Of a stretch of 27,339 bases of DNA, positions 14,741-22,458 are shown in pieces. Source of the DNA: an uncultured Collinsella sp. (GTDB lineage: Bacteria; Actinomycetota; Coriobacteriia; Coriobacteriales; Coriobacteriaceae); contig UQVD01000015.1 in NCBI GenBank assembly GCA_900544385.1, positions 1-27,339 on the forward strand. Reading direction: 5' to 3'. Both the position numbers and the translations under genes were made by a program. Positions within the stretch are counted from its first letter, which is position 1. Every line of letters begins with the position of its first letter. A model generated the notes under the pieces. That model was given only the letters and a program-made list of their open reading frames with translations, made no database searches and was not told where the DNA came from.

Positions 14741-16117
14741 TTAGAGCGTGATGATGTCCGAGATATCGAGGGCCTGAGCGTCGGCGACATCGTGCGTGGC
14801 AAGCAGGAGCATGCGGCCATCGAGCAGGTCGAGCACGACCTCGGCGCATGCGTCGCGCGCAGCGGTATCTAGACCGGTAAAGGGCTCGTCCAGAATCACC
14901 GCGTCTCCTGGGCACAGCAGGGCTCGGGCAATCTCGACGCGACGGCGCTGCCCGCCCGAGAGCTCGGCCACGCGGGCATACACATCGATCCCCGGTACCA
15001 GCAGGCGCAACAGGGCTGCGGCACTCGAGGCATCCACGCGCGCGTCGGCGCACACCAGCACGTTATCCAAAGCAGAGGCGTCCTCAACCAGGCGCGCGTC
15101 CTGAAACACCATCGAGCACGGCACGCACTCCCCCGCTGCCAACGAAAGCAGCGTCGACTTGCCCATGCCCGAAGCGCCCATCACGCAGATACGCCCACCC
15201 GCAGGCACGTTGAGCACCAGACCATCCAGCGCCGGCGCCCAGGGCGCACGATCGCCCACGGCAAGCGCAAGCTCCGCTGCGGCGCCATCGCTCGCAGCCC
15301 CCGCACGCCCGCGCAGTCCATGCCCATGCGACAGCACCGCCGCACGCCACGCCACGGGTCCTGAAACCCGCAGCAGCCACACCAGCACGCGCTCACACGC
15401 CCACGAGGCGGCAACGACCAGCACGGTCCACGCCAGCAAATCAGCCGTCTCAATCAAAAGCTTTGCCTGATAGATGCGCTCACCCACGGTGCCCACCGCC
15501 ATGCCGATCAGCTCGGCTGCCACGCCGGCCTTCCAGCTCATGCCGATCACGGCCCGGGCACACGAAAGCACAAACGGCAGCACCTCGCGCCAGGTGTGGG
15601 CACAAAACAGTCGCCAGCCCCGCACGCCATGCAGGCGAAACATCTGCTCCAGCGGCTTATCCACTTGTGCCAAGCCCTCGGTCAGCGAAAAATACACGCC
15701 CGGCAGCGCCATCAAAAAAACTGCCGCGATGCCCACGCGTGCCGACCCCAACCAAATAAGCAGCAGGACCACCACGCAGGCGACCGGCGTCGCCTTAACA
15801 AACGAAAGCGCCGGCGCCACCAGGCGGGCAAACGTCCGCGACCGCACCGAGACTCCCGCCAGCACGCCGCCGCACATCGCGGCAAGCGCCAGCCCGCCCA
15901 AGATTCGCGCGCCTGAGCCCACCAGGATCGCCCACGTGCCGGCATCGCATACCAGCCGCAGCAACGCCACCACAACAGCACCCGGCCCCGGCAAAATCAA
16001 CGGCTGCGCCACAAGACCCGCCACCAGCATCCACGCGGCAAGCCAAAAGGCGGCAACGGCACCTGCTGCCGTCACCGCCTTTATACGCTCTGTAATTTGT
16101 CGAGCAAACGCACGCAC
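14741..16117 (-). CDS. ABC transporter permease fused to its ATPase (TauCB/SsuCB-like)
   Basis: A 458-residue protein joining two normally separate subunits. Residues about 15-250 are a BPD-type permease with five or six membrane segments and the EAA-like loop REVLPFVLSCARAVIGMSWK. Residues about 280-458 are an ATPase: Walker A GASGMGKST (314-322), Q-loop Q339, signature LSGGQRRR (386-393), Walker B AVILDE (406-411) and H442. The ATPase part is short for the family (about 180 against 240-250 residues). The permease resembles the nitrate/sulfonate/taurine group. The start is GTG 16117, 3 bases after the TAG of the binding-protein gene, with GGAG just upstream. The product would form a homodimeric importer with the adjacent lipoprotein. 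Substrate unknown. Confidence 0.9.
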   Translation of the reverse strand: MRAFARQITERIKAVTAAGAVAAFWLAAWMLVAGLVAQPLILPGPGAVVVALLRLVCDAGTWAILVGSGARILGGLALAAMCGGVLAGVSVRSRTFARLVAPALSFVKATPVACVVVLLLIWLGSARVGIAAVFLMALPGVYFSLTEGLAQVDKPLEQMFRLHGVRGWRLFCAHTWREVLPFVLSCARAVIGMSWKAGVAAELIGMAVGTVGERIYQAKLLIETADLLAWTVLVVAASWACERVLVWLLRVSGPVAWRAAVLSHGHGLRGRAGAASDGAAAELALAVGDRAPWAPALDGLVLNVPAGGRICVMGASGMGKSTLLSLAAGECVPCSMVFQDARLVEDASALDNVLVCADARVDASSAAALLRLLVPGIDVYARVAELSGGQRRRVEIARALLCPGDAVILDEPFTGLDTAARDACAEVVLDLLDGRMLLLATHDVADAQALDISDIITL

Positions 16118-16120
16118 GGG

Positions 16121-17176
16121 CTACTCCATGTAGTAGAAATCATCGGCCGGGAGCTTGCCGCCCACGGCACTCGCGTCCGCATCGGCCAGCACCTGTAGGT
16201 ACCCACCGAGCGCCGCCTTCATATCCTTCCCGGTCTGGCAGACAAGCATGCACCCAGGAATCGCCTTTTCGGCAATCGTGGCGTTATCCACAATGCCCGC
16301 ATCGACCACGGCCTGCGCCCAGTCTGCCGGCGCCGCATTGACGGCCTTAACGCTCGCCGCATGGCAGCTCAAGAACTCCGCCACAGCCTCGGGATGTTCC
16401 TCGGCAAACGCGCGGCGCACCACGGTCACGCCCGTCAGCAGGCGCGAACCCGTGTCACCCGCCAGCTCATCCCACACATCGGTCAGACTTACCGGCGCTG
16501 ACAGCTTGCCTTCGCTCTTGGCGATGGCAGCGGTCTTGAACGGCTCCGGCAGCACGCCCACGGCAGACGGATCGGCAAGCAGGGCCGACAGCACCTCGGT
16601 GGGCTCGCTCTTAAACTCGAGCGTCACCTGGCCGGTCAGGCCCGCGCGCTCCAGCAGGAAGTTCATGACGTACTCTGGCGTGGTGCCCTTGCCCGTCATG
16701 TAGACGGTGCGACCCGCCAGATCGCCAAACGAGACCACATTCGCGTCACCCGTCACAACGTTCAGCACACCCAGCGTGTTGATGTCGATGACCTGCACCG
16801 CGCCCTCGGTCTTGTTGTAGAGTACGCTCGCCACGTTGGCGGGTACCAGGGCAATGTCGATATCGCCCTGAATGACCTTGGGCACAATCTCATCGGCGGC
16901 AGTATTTATCGCAAAGTCGAACTCATTGTCCGTCTCGCCATCGGCCGCCCGGTCCATAAACTGCACCAGACCAATCGAGGTCGGCCCCTTGAGCGAGGCG
17001 ACGTGCACCTCGACCGGCTCTGCAGCAGCACCGGCGCCGTCCGTGGCAGCCGAGCCCGCGGCGGACCCGGCACCGGCAGCCCCGCCGCCACAGCCCGCGA
17101 GCGCAAGTGACAGGGCGCCCGCGGCGAGCGCCGAGGCAAACCCCCGGCGCGACATTTCAAAATCAAACGCGCGCAT
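16121..17176 (-). CDS. ABC transporter substrate-binding lipoprotein (NMT1/TauA-like)
   Basis: A 351-residue exported lipoprotein. Residues 8-30 carry a twin-arginine-like motif and lipobox (MSRRGFASALAAGALSLALA then GC), followed by a Gly/Ala/Ser linker. The mature part (VHVASLKGPTSIGLVQFMD, GDIDIALVPANVASVLYNK) is typical of binding proteins for nitrate, sulfonates, taurine or thiamine precursors. ATG 17176 begins 2 bases after the hydrogenase stop codon, with GAGGGG 11 bases upstream; a frame open to 17422 lies inside the hydrogenase gene and is rejected. Context ties it to the fused permease-ATPase. The ligand cannot be read from sequence. Confidence 0.9.
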   Translation of the reverse strand: MRAFDFEMSRRGFASALAAGALSLALAGCGGGAAGAGSAAGSAATDGAGAAAEPVEVHVASLKGPTSIGLVQFMDRAADGETDNEFDFAINTAADEIVPKVIQGDIDIALVPANVASVLYNKTEGAVQVIDINTLGVLNVVTGDANVVSFGDLAGRTVYMTGKGTTPEYVMNFLLERAGLTGQVTLEFKSEPTEVLSALLADPSAVGVLPEPFKTAAIAKSEGKLSAPVSLTDVWDELAGDTGSRLLTGVTVVRRAFAEEHPEAVAEFLSCHAASVKAVNAAPADWAQAVVDAGIVDNATIAEKAIPGCMLVCQTGKDMKAALGGYLQVLADADASAVGGKLPADDFYYME

Positions 17177-17178
17177 CG

Positions 17179-18990
17179 CTAGCACGTCCCCTCGTTGGGC
17201 ATCGTCCATGCGTGATGGTCGGTATGCAGCAATTCCTCGGCCAGCGGCGAGAGCGGCTCGCCCAAGAACTCGCGGTAGCACGCCTGGACATCGGGATTCT
17301 CGTGCGAGAAGCGAATGTCCGCCTTCGCATCCAGGCCCCACAGCACCTGACCGCGCTCGGCTGCCAGCTCGCAGCCGTCGTGGATGGGCTGACCGCCGCC
17401 GCCGACGCAGCCACCCGGGCACGCCATGACCTCAACGAAGTCATAGCTCACACGGCCGTCGCGAATCGCATCGAGCAGGCGGGCGGCGTTGCCCAGCCCG
17501 TGTGCCACGGCGACGCGCACCTTGGTGCCATCGATATCGGCAACGGCTTCCTTCCAGCCGTCGAGTCCGCGCGTGTCGGTAAAGAAATCGGCATCCGGGT
17601 TCTTGCTCGTCACCAGGTAATATGCCGAGCGCACGGCGGCCTCCATCACGCCGCCCGTGGCGCCAAAGATCACGCCCGCGCCCGTGCCAAAGCCCAGCGG
17701 CGTATCGAGCGGCTCCTCGACCAACGTGTCCACGCTCACGTGGCTCGCGCGGATCATGCGCACCATCTCGCGCACCGTCAGCGCAACGTCCACGTCGGGC
17801 GCACCGCCCTCGCCCAACATGCTCGGCAGTGCACACTCTGCCTTTTTGGCCGTGCACGGCATAACGGACACCACGAACAGGCGCTCAGGCTCCACGCCCA
17901 GCACCTTGGCGTAGTATGTCTTGGCGATGGCGCCGAACATCTGCTGCGGCGACTTGGACGTGGACAGGCTGTCGACAAACTCCGGATAACGCGCCTTCAC
18001 AAAGCGCACCCAGCCCGGGCAGCAGCTCGTAAACATGGGCCAGCCGCGGCTGTCACCCTCGCCCTTGGCGGCGGCGCCCAAGCGCTCGAGCAGCTCGGAG
18101 CCCTCCTCCATGATGGTGAGGTCGGCCGAGAAATCGGTGTCGAACACGTACTCAAAGCCAACACGACGCAGCGCACAAGCCAGACGCTCGACGGTGGCTT
18201 CCCCGCGCGAAATGCCGAGCTCCTCGCCCCAGGCGCTGCGCACGGCAGGCGCGATTTGCACCAGCACGATCTTGTCGGGATTAGCGAGCGCGTCAAACAC
18301 GGTCTCGGTGTCGTCGCGCTCGCGCAGCGCGCCCGTCGGGCAATGCGTGATGCACTGGCCGCACGCGACGCAATCGGTCTTGCCAATCGGCGCGCGCCCG
18401 CGGGTACCCACGGCGGTATGCGTGGCGCGGTTGGTCAGATCCCAAATCCCTAGGCCCTGCACGCTCTCGCACACCTTGATGCAGCGCATGCATTTAATGC
18501 ACTTGTCGTTTTCGCGGATGATGGGGAAATCGAAATCCCAGCCCTCGCCCGTCAAATGCCTTTGATACGGCAGATAGAAGATACCCAGGTCGTTGGCGAT
18601 GGTCTGCAGGTTACAGTTGCCGCTGCGCACGCAGCTCGTGCACTGCGAATCGTGCTGGGACAGCAGCAGCTGCACGTTGGTGCGACGGGCCTCGCGGGCC
18701 TTGGGGCTGTTGGTGTGGACCACCATGCCGTCGAGCACGTAGTTGTTGCAGGCGGCAACCAGCTGATCGCAGCCCTCAACCTCGACCACGCACACGCGGC
18801 AGCCGCCGATCTCGTTTAGATCGCGCAGGTAGCACAGGGTAGGAATCTGAATGCCGACGGACTTGGCTGCGTCCAGGATCGTGGTGTGCTCGGGAACCAC
18901 GACCTCGCAATTATCGATAGTGAGCTTGACCATATTGTGCGCTCCGTTTTCGGTGTTGTCGCTGACGGTGGTTTTGTTGGGCTCTACCAT
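17179..18990 (-). CDS. hydA: [FeFe] hydrogenase catalytic subunit, multi-cluster type
   Basis: A 603-residue hydrogenase with the CpI-like (M3) layout. A [2Fe-2S] domain at about 22-90 has cysteines in CYLRDLNEIGGCRVC. A His/Cys cluster follows in HDSQCTSCVRSGNC (113-126). Two [4Fe-4S] sites lie at CIKCMRCIKVC (164-174) and CVACGQCITHCP (207-218). The H-cluster motifs are intact: TSCCPGW (321-327), MPCTAKKAE (377-385) and MACPGGCVGGGGQP (522-535). It interconverts protons and H2. GGAGGAACCTGG precedes ATG 18990, which overlaps the end of the flavoprotein gene by 7 bases, so the two are probably co-translated partners. No HydE, HydF or HydG maturase is in the window; they must lie elsewhere. 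Confidence 0.97.
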   Translation of the reverse strand: MVEPNKTTVSDNTENGAHNMVKLTIDNCEVVVPEHTTILDAAKSVGIQIPTLCYLRDLNEIGGCRVCVVEVEGCDQLVAACNNYVLDGMVVHTNSPKAREARRTNVQLLLSQHDSQCTSCVRSGNCNLQTIANDLGIFYLPYQRHLTGEGWDFDFPIIRENDKCIKCMRCIKVCESVQGLGIWDLTNRATHTAVGTRGRAPIGKTDCVACGQCITHCPTGALRERDDTETVFDALANPDKIVLVQIAPAVRSAWGEELGISRGEATVERLACALRRVGFEYVFDTDFSADLTIMEEGSELLERLGAAAKGEGDSRGWPMFTSCCPGWVRFVKARYPEFVDSLSTSKSPQQMFGAIAKTYYAKVLGVEPERLFVVSVMPCTAKKAECALPSMLGEGGAPDVDVALTVREMVRMIRASHVSVDTLVEEPLDTPLGFGTGAGVIFGATGGVMEAAVRSAYYLVTSKNPDADFFTDTRGLDGWKEAVADIDGTKVRVAVAHGLGNAARLLDAIRDGRVSYDFVEVMACPGGCVGGGGQPIHDGCELAAERGQVLWGLDAKADIRFSHENPDVQACYREFLGEPLSPLAEELLHTDHHAWTMPNEGTC

Positions 18991-20816
18991 TCCAGGTTCC
19001 TCCCTCCGCGGAACGCGCCAAAGCCAAAGTGGTCGCAACGCAGGCAGCGGCTTGCCTCCTGGCGCGCCTCCTCCTCGGTAAGGCCCTGCTCGACCAGATT
19101 CCAATCGTGAATACGCTCGCCAGCCTCGCGCTCGCCCAGCTCGCAGCGGCCGCACTCGTGCTTGCCCTTAAACTGGACGGTCGGCAGCTCCACGTCGAGC
19201 TTGATCTTGTGGTCGAAGCCCAGATAGCGGTCGATGTTTGCCGAAGCTACGCGGCCGGCATTGATGGCTCGGATGACGGTGGCGGGACCGGTCTGGCAGT
19301 CGCCGCCGCTAAAGAGGCCATCGAAGTTGGGCACGGCGCCGTCCGAATCGGTGACCACGCAGCCCCACTTGCAGGCGATGCCCATCTCCTCAAACGGCTT
19401 GGAATCGATGTCCTGGCCGATGGCCACGAACACGCGCTCGCAGGGAATGACGCGCTCGGGCGTCGCGGCGGCACGCGGGGCCGGACGACCGCGACGGGGC
19501 TCGCCGATAATCTGCGGTTGCACGCGCAGGCCGCTCACGCGACCGTCCTCGCCCGTCTCGATGGCGAGCGGGGCCGTCAGCTCCAGCACCTCGCAGCCCT
19601 CGGCCTGGGCACCGGCAATCTCGGCGTCCTGAGCCGTCATATCACAGATGCGGCGGCGGTAGACGATGCTTACCTTTTCGGCACCGCAGCGCACGGCAGA
19701 GCGCGCCACGTCCATGGCCACGTTGCCGCCGCCGATGACGCACACGCGCTGGCCGCTCAGGTCGGGCAGCTCGTCGTCGCCGATGGCACGCAGCATCTTG
19801 ACGGCCGACTCCACGCCGGGAGCCTCTTCGCCCGGAAGGCCGAGCTTCTTATCGCTGTGGGCACCAATGGCCAGATAGACGGCATCGAACTCGTCGCGCA
19901 GGCGGGCAAGCTCCTCGCCGTTCACGGAGTGGTCGAGCTCAACGTCGATGCCGGCGCTCAAGATCCAGTCGATCTCGGCCTGCAGACGCTCGCGCGGCAG
20001 ACGATAGCTGGGGATGCCGTAGCGCAGCATGCCGCCCAGGTGGTGACGCTGCTCAAAGATGGTCACCTTATGACCCATCACGGCCAGGTAGTAAGCGCAG
20101 GAAAGGCCGGCCGGGCCGCCGCCGATCACGGCGACGCGCTTACCGGTGTTGTCCACTACATGCGGTTTGTGGTCGTTGAGGTCGCTGTGCTCAACGGCAA
20201 AACGCTTGAGGGCGAGGATGTTCATGGGGTCGTCGACCATGCCACGGCGACAGTGCATCTCGCAGGGATGCTCGCACACCAGGCCGCAGACGAGCGGCAG
20301 CGGGTTATTCTTGCGGATGACCTTGACGGCATCGGCATAGCGGCCGGCCTCGACGAGCGAAATGTACCCGGGAATGTCGACGTGCGCCGGGCAGCCCGAG
20401 ACGCACGGGACGCGGGCCTCGCGGTCAAAGCCGCAGGAGTGCTCGCGAATGTGATGCTCAAAATCGTCGCGGAAGCCGCGAATGGCCGTGAGCGCCATGG
20501 CGCCAGCTTCGTAGCCGATGGCGCAGTCGCTCGAAAGGTAGATGGTGCGGGCCGTGCGCTCAATCAGGTTGAGCGTAGACTCATCGGCACGCCCTTCGAG
20601 CACATCAGCGAGCAGGTCACTCAGTGCGCTCAGGCCCACGCGGCAGGGCGTGCACTTGCCACAGCTCTGAGTGGAGCACAGGTTGACGAGCGCTGCCGTA
20701 AACTCAACGGGACACGGGGCGAGCGAACTCACCGCCAAACGGCGTCCGAGCGCATCGTGCAGGTCGTCCATGACGGCCTGAGCGTGGCTGCGTTCCATTA
20801 CATGCAGTCGAGCCAT
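18984..20816 (-). CDS. NuoF C-terminal domain fused to GltD-like FAD/NAD(P) oxidoreductase
   Basis: A 610-residue flavoprotein. Residues about 40-125 are the NuoF C-terminal [4Fe-4S] domain (CSTQSCGKCTPC, 47-58), but the FMN/NADH-binding part of NuoF is absent. Residues 138-190 (CVSGCPAH, CGLVCEHPCEMHC) are the two-cluster domain of the glutamate synthase small subunit family. The FAD site GGGPAGLS is at 232-239 and the NAD(P) site IGGGNVAMD at 361-369. YRRR (386-389) hints at NADPH rather than NADH by comparison with GltD. More cysteines near the end (CGRCELG, CLRC) may ligate another cluster. It would pass electrons between NAD(P)H and the hydrogenase encoded next. Such pairs correspond to the class called glutamate-synthase-linked (group A2) hydrogenases. 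GAGAGGGG supports ATG 20816. Confidence 0.9.
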   Translation of the reverse strand: MARLHVMERSHAQAVMDDLHDALGRRLAVSSLAPCPVEFTAALVNLCSTQSCGKCTPCRVGLSALSDLLADVLEGRADESTLNLIERTARTIYLSSDCAIGYEAGAMALTAIRGFRDDFEHHIREHSCGFDREARVPCVSGCPAHVDIPGYISLVEAGRYADAVKVIRKNNPLPLVCGLVCEHPCEMHCRRGMVDDPMNILALKRFAVEHSDLNDHKPHVVDNTGKRVAVIGGGPAGLSCAYYLAVMGHKVTIFEQRHHLGGMLRYGIPSYRLPRERLQAEIDWILSAGIDVELDHSVNGEELARLRDEFDAVYLAIGAHSDKKLGLPGEEAPGVESAVKMLRAIGDDELPDLSGQRVCVIGGGNVAMDVARSAVRCGAEKVSIVYRRRICDMTAQDAEIAGAQAEGCEVLELTAPLAIETGEDGRVSGLRVQPQIIGEPRRGRPAPRAAATPERVIPCERVFVAIGQDIDSKPFEEMGIACKWGCVVTDSDGAVPNFDGLFSGGDCQTGPATVIRAINAGRVASANIDRYLGFDHKIKLDVELPTVQFKGKHECGRCELGEREAGERIHDWNLVEQGLTEEEARQEASRCLRCDHFGFGAFRGGRNLEW

Positions 20817-20880
20817 AAGATCCCCTCTCACATGGCAGCCCGGAGGCGAGGCCGGGCGAAATTGCTACACGCACAACACT

Positions 20881-20901
20881 GACCTAAAAAGTTGTTAGGT
20901 C
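20881..20901. other. Small hairpin upstream of the hydrogenase operon
   Basis: GACCTAA (20881-20887) pairs with TTAGGTC (20895-20901) around seven bases, about 65 bases before the operon start codon. It could be an operator or part of the mRNA leader. Confidence 0.4.
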
Positions 20902-20976
20902 TCCACGCAGTTCGGCAGGCGGCATGAAATGTCACCCTCAGCGGTGAAATAGAACATTACCGCAGATAAATGCCAT

Positions 20977-21000
20977 ATTTGATAAAACGCGTTACCAAAT
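20977..21000 (-). promoter_or_regulatory. Rex-like palindrome upstream of the hydrogenase operon
   Basis: ATTTGATAA and TTACCAAAT are inverted half-sites with one mismatch, separated by AACGCG. Rex, the NADH/NAD+ sensor, binds sites of the TTGTnAA-spacer-TTnACAA kind upstream of hydrogenase and fermentation genes. The half-sites are similar but the spacing is two bases longer than the common form. Candidate only. Confidence 0.4.
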
Positions 21001-21003
21001 GAC

Positions 21004-21039
21004 AATGCCCCGCCCACGCAATCACGTGGACGGGGCATT
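21004..21039 (-). terminator. Terminator of the alpha-glucoside operon
   Basis: AATGCCCCG-C-CCACG (21004-21018) pairs with CGTGG-A-CGGGGCATT (21025-21039). It begins 33 bases after the stop of the GH4 gene. The minus-strand tail (GTCATTTGG) is only partly U-rich. Confidence 0.7.
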
Positions 21040-21072
21040 GCTCCAGGTATGCGGTCAGCAACCCTGTTGCTT

Positions 21073-22455
21073 TTACTTAAGCTCGGGCCAGAAGTCCTTG
21101 TTGGCCTCGATCATGTCGTCGAGAACCTCCTTGGCGACCTTCATCGAAGGCACGGTCTTGTTGAGCGTAAAGGCCTTGAGTGCCTTCTCGTACGAACCCT
21201 CGATCGTAGCCTCGACCACGAGCTTCTCGGAGTTCAGCTGCTGCATCATGAGGCCCTGCTGGAACAGCGGAATGTTGTCGCGGCTGATGACCTCGGGGCC
21301 GTTCTTGCCAATGTAGGCAGGCAGCTCGACCATAGCGTCGTAGGGCATGTTGGGGATAGCGCCCTTGTTCTCGCAAATGACCAGGAAGCGCTGCTTGGTG
21401 TCGTTCTTCAGAGCGATAGCCAGGTCGGCAATCCAGTCGCCGTGGCTGCCCGCATAGAACGTGCTCTCGTCAATCTCGCCGGTCTTCTCGTAGTGGTCGA
21501 TGCCGTCGAAGAGGTTCTTCTCGCGCGTCTCCTCGACCTCGTTAGCACGGGTGCGCTCGGGGTTGGAGTGCTCGACGAACTCCTTCTGCTGCAGGTAGTA
21601 GTTCAGATACGTGTTGGGCAGGTACTCCGGGAAGCACTCCATGATCTCGTACTCGCCCTTCCAGACGTAGTACCAGCTGCCCTTGGTGTGGCGGTTCTGC
21701 TCGGGGTGCTCGTCGGTGGTCTCCTCGGGCTTCTTTGCCATGAGCGAGCCCATGCCCTTGAGGTACGAATCGGGCAGCAGAATCTCATGCTCCTTGATGT
21801 ACTCGCGCAGCTGCGGGAGCACCTCCTCGCCCTTGTGACGGATCGAGGTGAACCAACCAAAGTGGTTGAGGCCAAAGTAATCGTACTCGACATCCTTCTT
21901 GTCGATATCGAGCGCGGCGCAAACCACGTCGATGATCGCGATCGGCATGTCGCAGATGTTGATGATGCGAGCGTTGGGACGCAGCACGCGGCAGCCCTCG
22001 GAGACGATGGCGGCAGGGTTGGAGTAGTTGAGAATCCAGTAGTCCTTCTTGGCGTACTTCTCAACGTCATCGATCAGCTCGACCATGGGGAAGATGGTGC
22101 GCATGCCGTAGGCAAGGCCGCCGCAACCGCAGGTCTCCTGACCAACGCAGCCGTGACGCAGCGGAATCTTCTCGTCCTGCTCGCGCATGGCGTAGCCGCC
22201 CACGCGCATCTGGGCAAACACGAAGCTCGCGTCGGTAAAAGCCGTCTCTTTGTCGGTGGTCACCGTGAGCTTGATGTCCAGGCCGAGGTCCTCGTGCAAA
22301 ATCCAGTCCACGAGCACGCCGATCTTGCGCTGGCGCTCCTCGTTGATGTCGTACAGACGAATCTCGTCAACGTCGAGCTCGTCCTTGCGCAGGGCGATGG
22401 ACTTGACGATGCCGGGGGTAAAGGTGGATCCGCCACCACACAGAGTAATGATCAT
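21073..22455 (-). CDS. glvA: 6-phospho-alpha-glucosidase (GH4, GlvA/MalH type)
   Basis: A 460-residue GH4 enzyme, which cleaves sugar phosphates by an NAD+- and Mn2+-dependent redox mechanism. The N-terminal Rossmann motif is CGGGSTFTPG (6-15). VGQETCG (104-110), LNYSNPAAIV (142-151) and LNHFGWF (196-202) are family blocks. The motif C168-D-M-P is the form seen in alpha-specific enzymes, whereas beta-specific GH4 enzymes have CN(V/I)P. C168 and H198 are the expected metal ligands. It follows EIICB by 3 bases and would hydrolyse maltose-6'-phosphate or related alpha-glucoside phosphates delivered by that transporter. Length and the C-terminal EANKDFWPEL match GlvA. Confidence 0.93.
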   Translation of the reverse strand: MIITLCGGGSTFTPGIVKSIALRKDELDVDEIRLYDINEERQRKIGVLVDWILHEDLGLDIKLTVTTDKETAFTDASFVFAQMRVGGYAMREQDEKIPLRHGCVGQETCGCGGLAYGMRTIFPMVELIDDVEKYAKKDYWILNYSNPAAIVSEGCRVLRPNARIINICDMPIAIIDVVCAALDIDKKDVEYDYFGLNHFGWFTSIRHKGEEVLPQLREYIKEHEILLPDSYLKGMGSLMAKKPEETTDEHPEQNRHTKGSWYYVWKGEYEIMECFPEYLPNTYLNYYLQQKEFVEHSNPERTRANEVEETREKNLFDGIDHYEKTGEIDESTFYAGSHGDWIADLAIALKNDTKQRFLVICENKGAIPNMPYDAMVELPAYIGKNGPEVISRDNIPLFQQGLMMQQLNSEKLVVEATIEGSYEKALKAFTLNKTVPSMKVAKEVLDDMIEANKDFWPELK

Positions 22456-22458
22456 TGT

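Noticed and set aside
17177..17422. N-terminal extension of the substrate-binding protein
   Set aside because: It would lie wholly inside the hydrogenase gene and bury the signal peptide; ATG 17176 next to the upstream stop is far better.
19029..20882. 617-codon plus-strand frame
   Set aside because: Antisense shadow of the NuoF/GltD-like flavoprotein, whose cofactor motifs are unambiguous.
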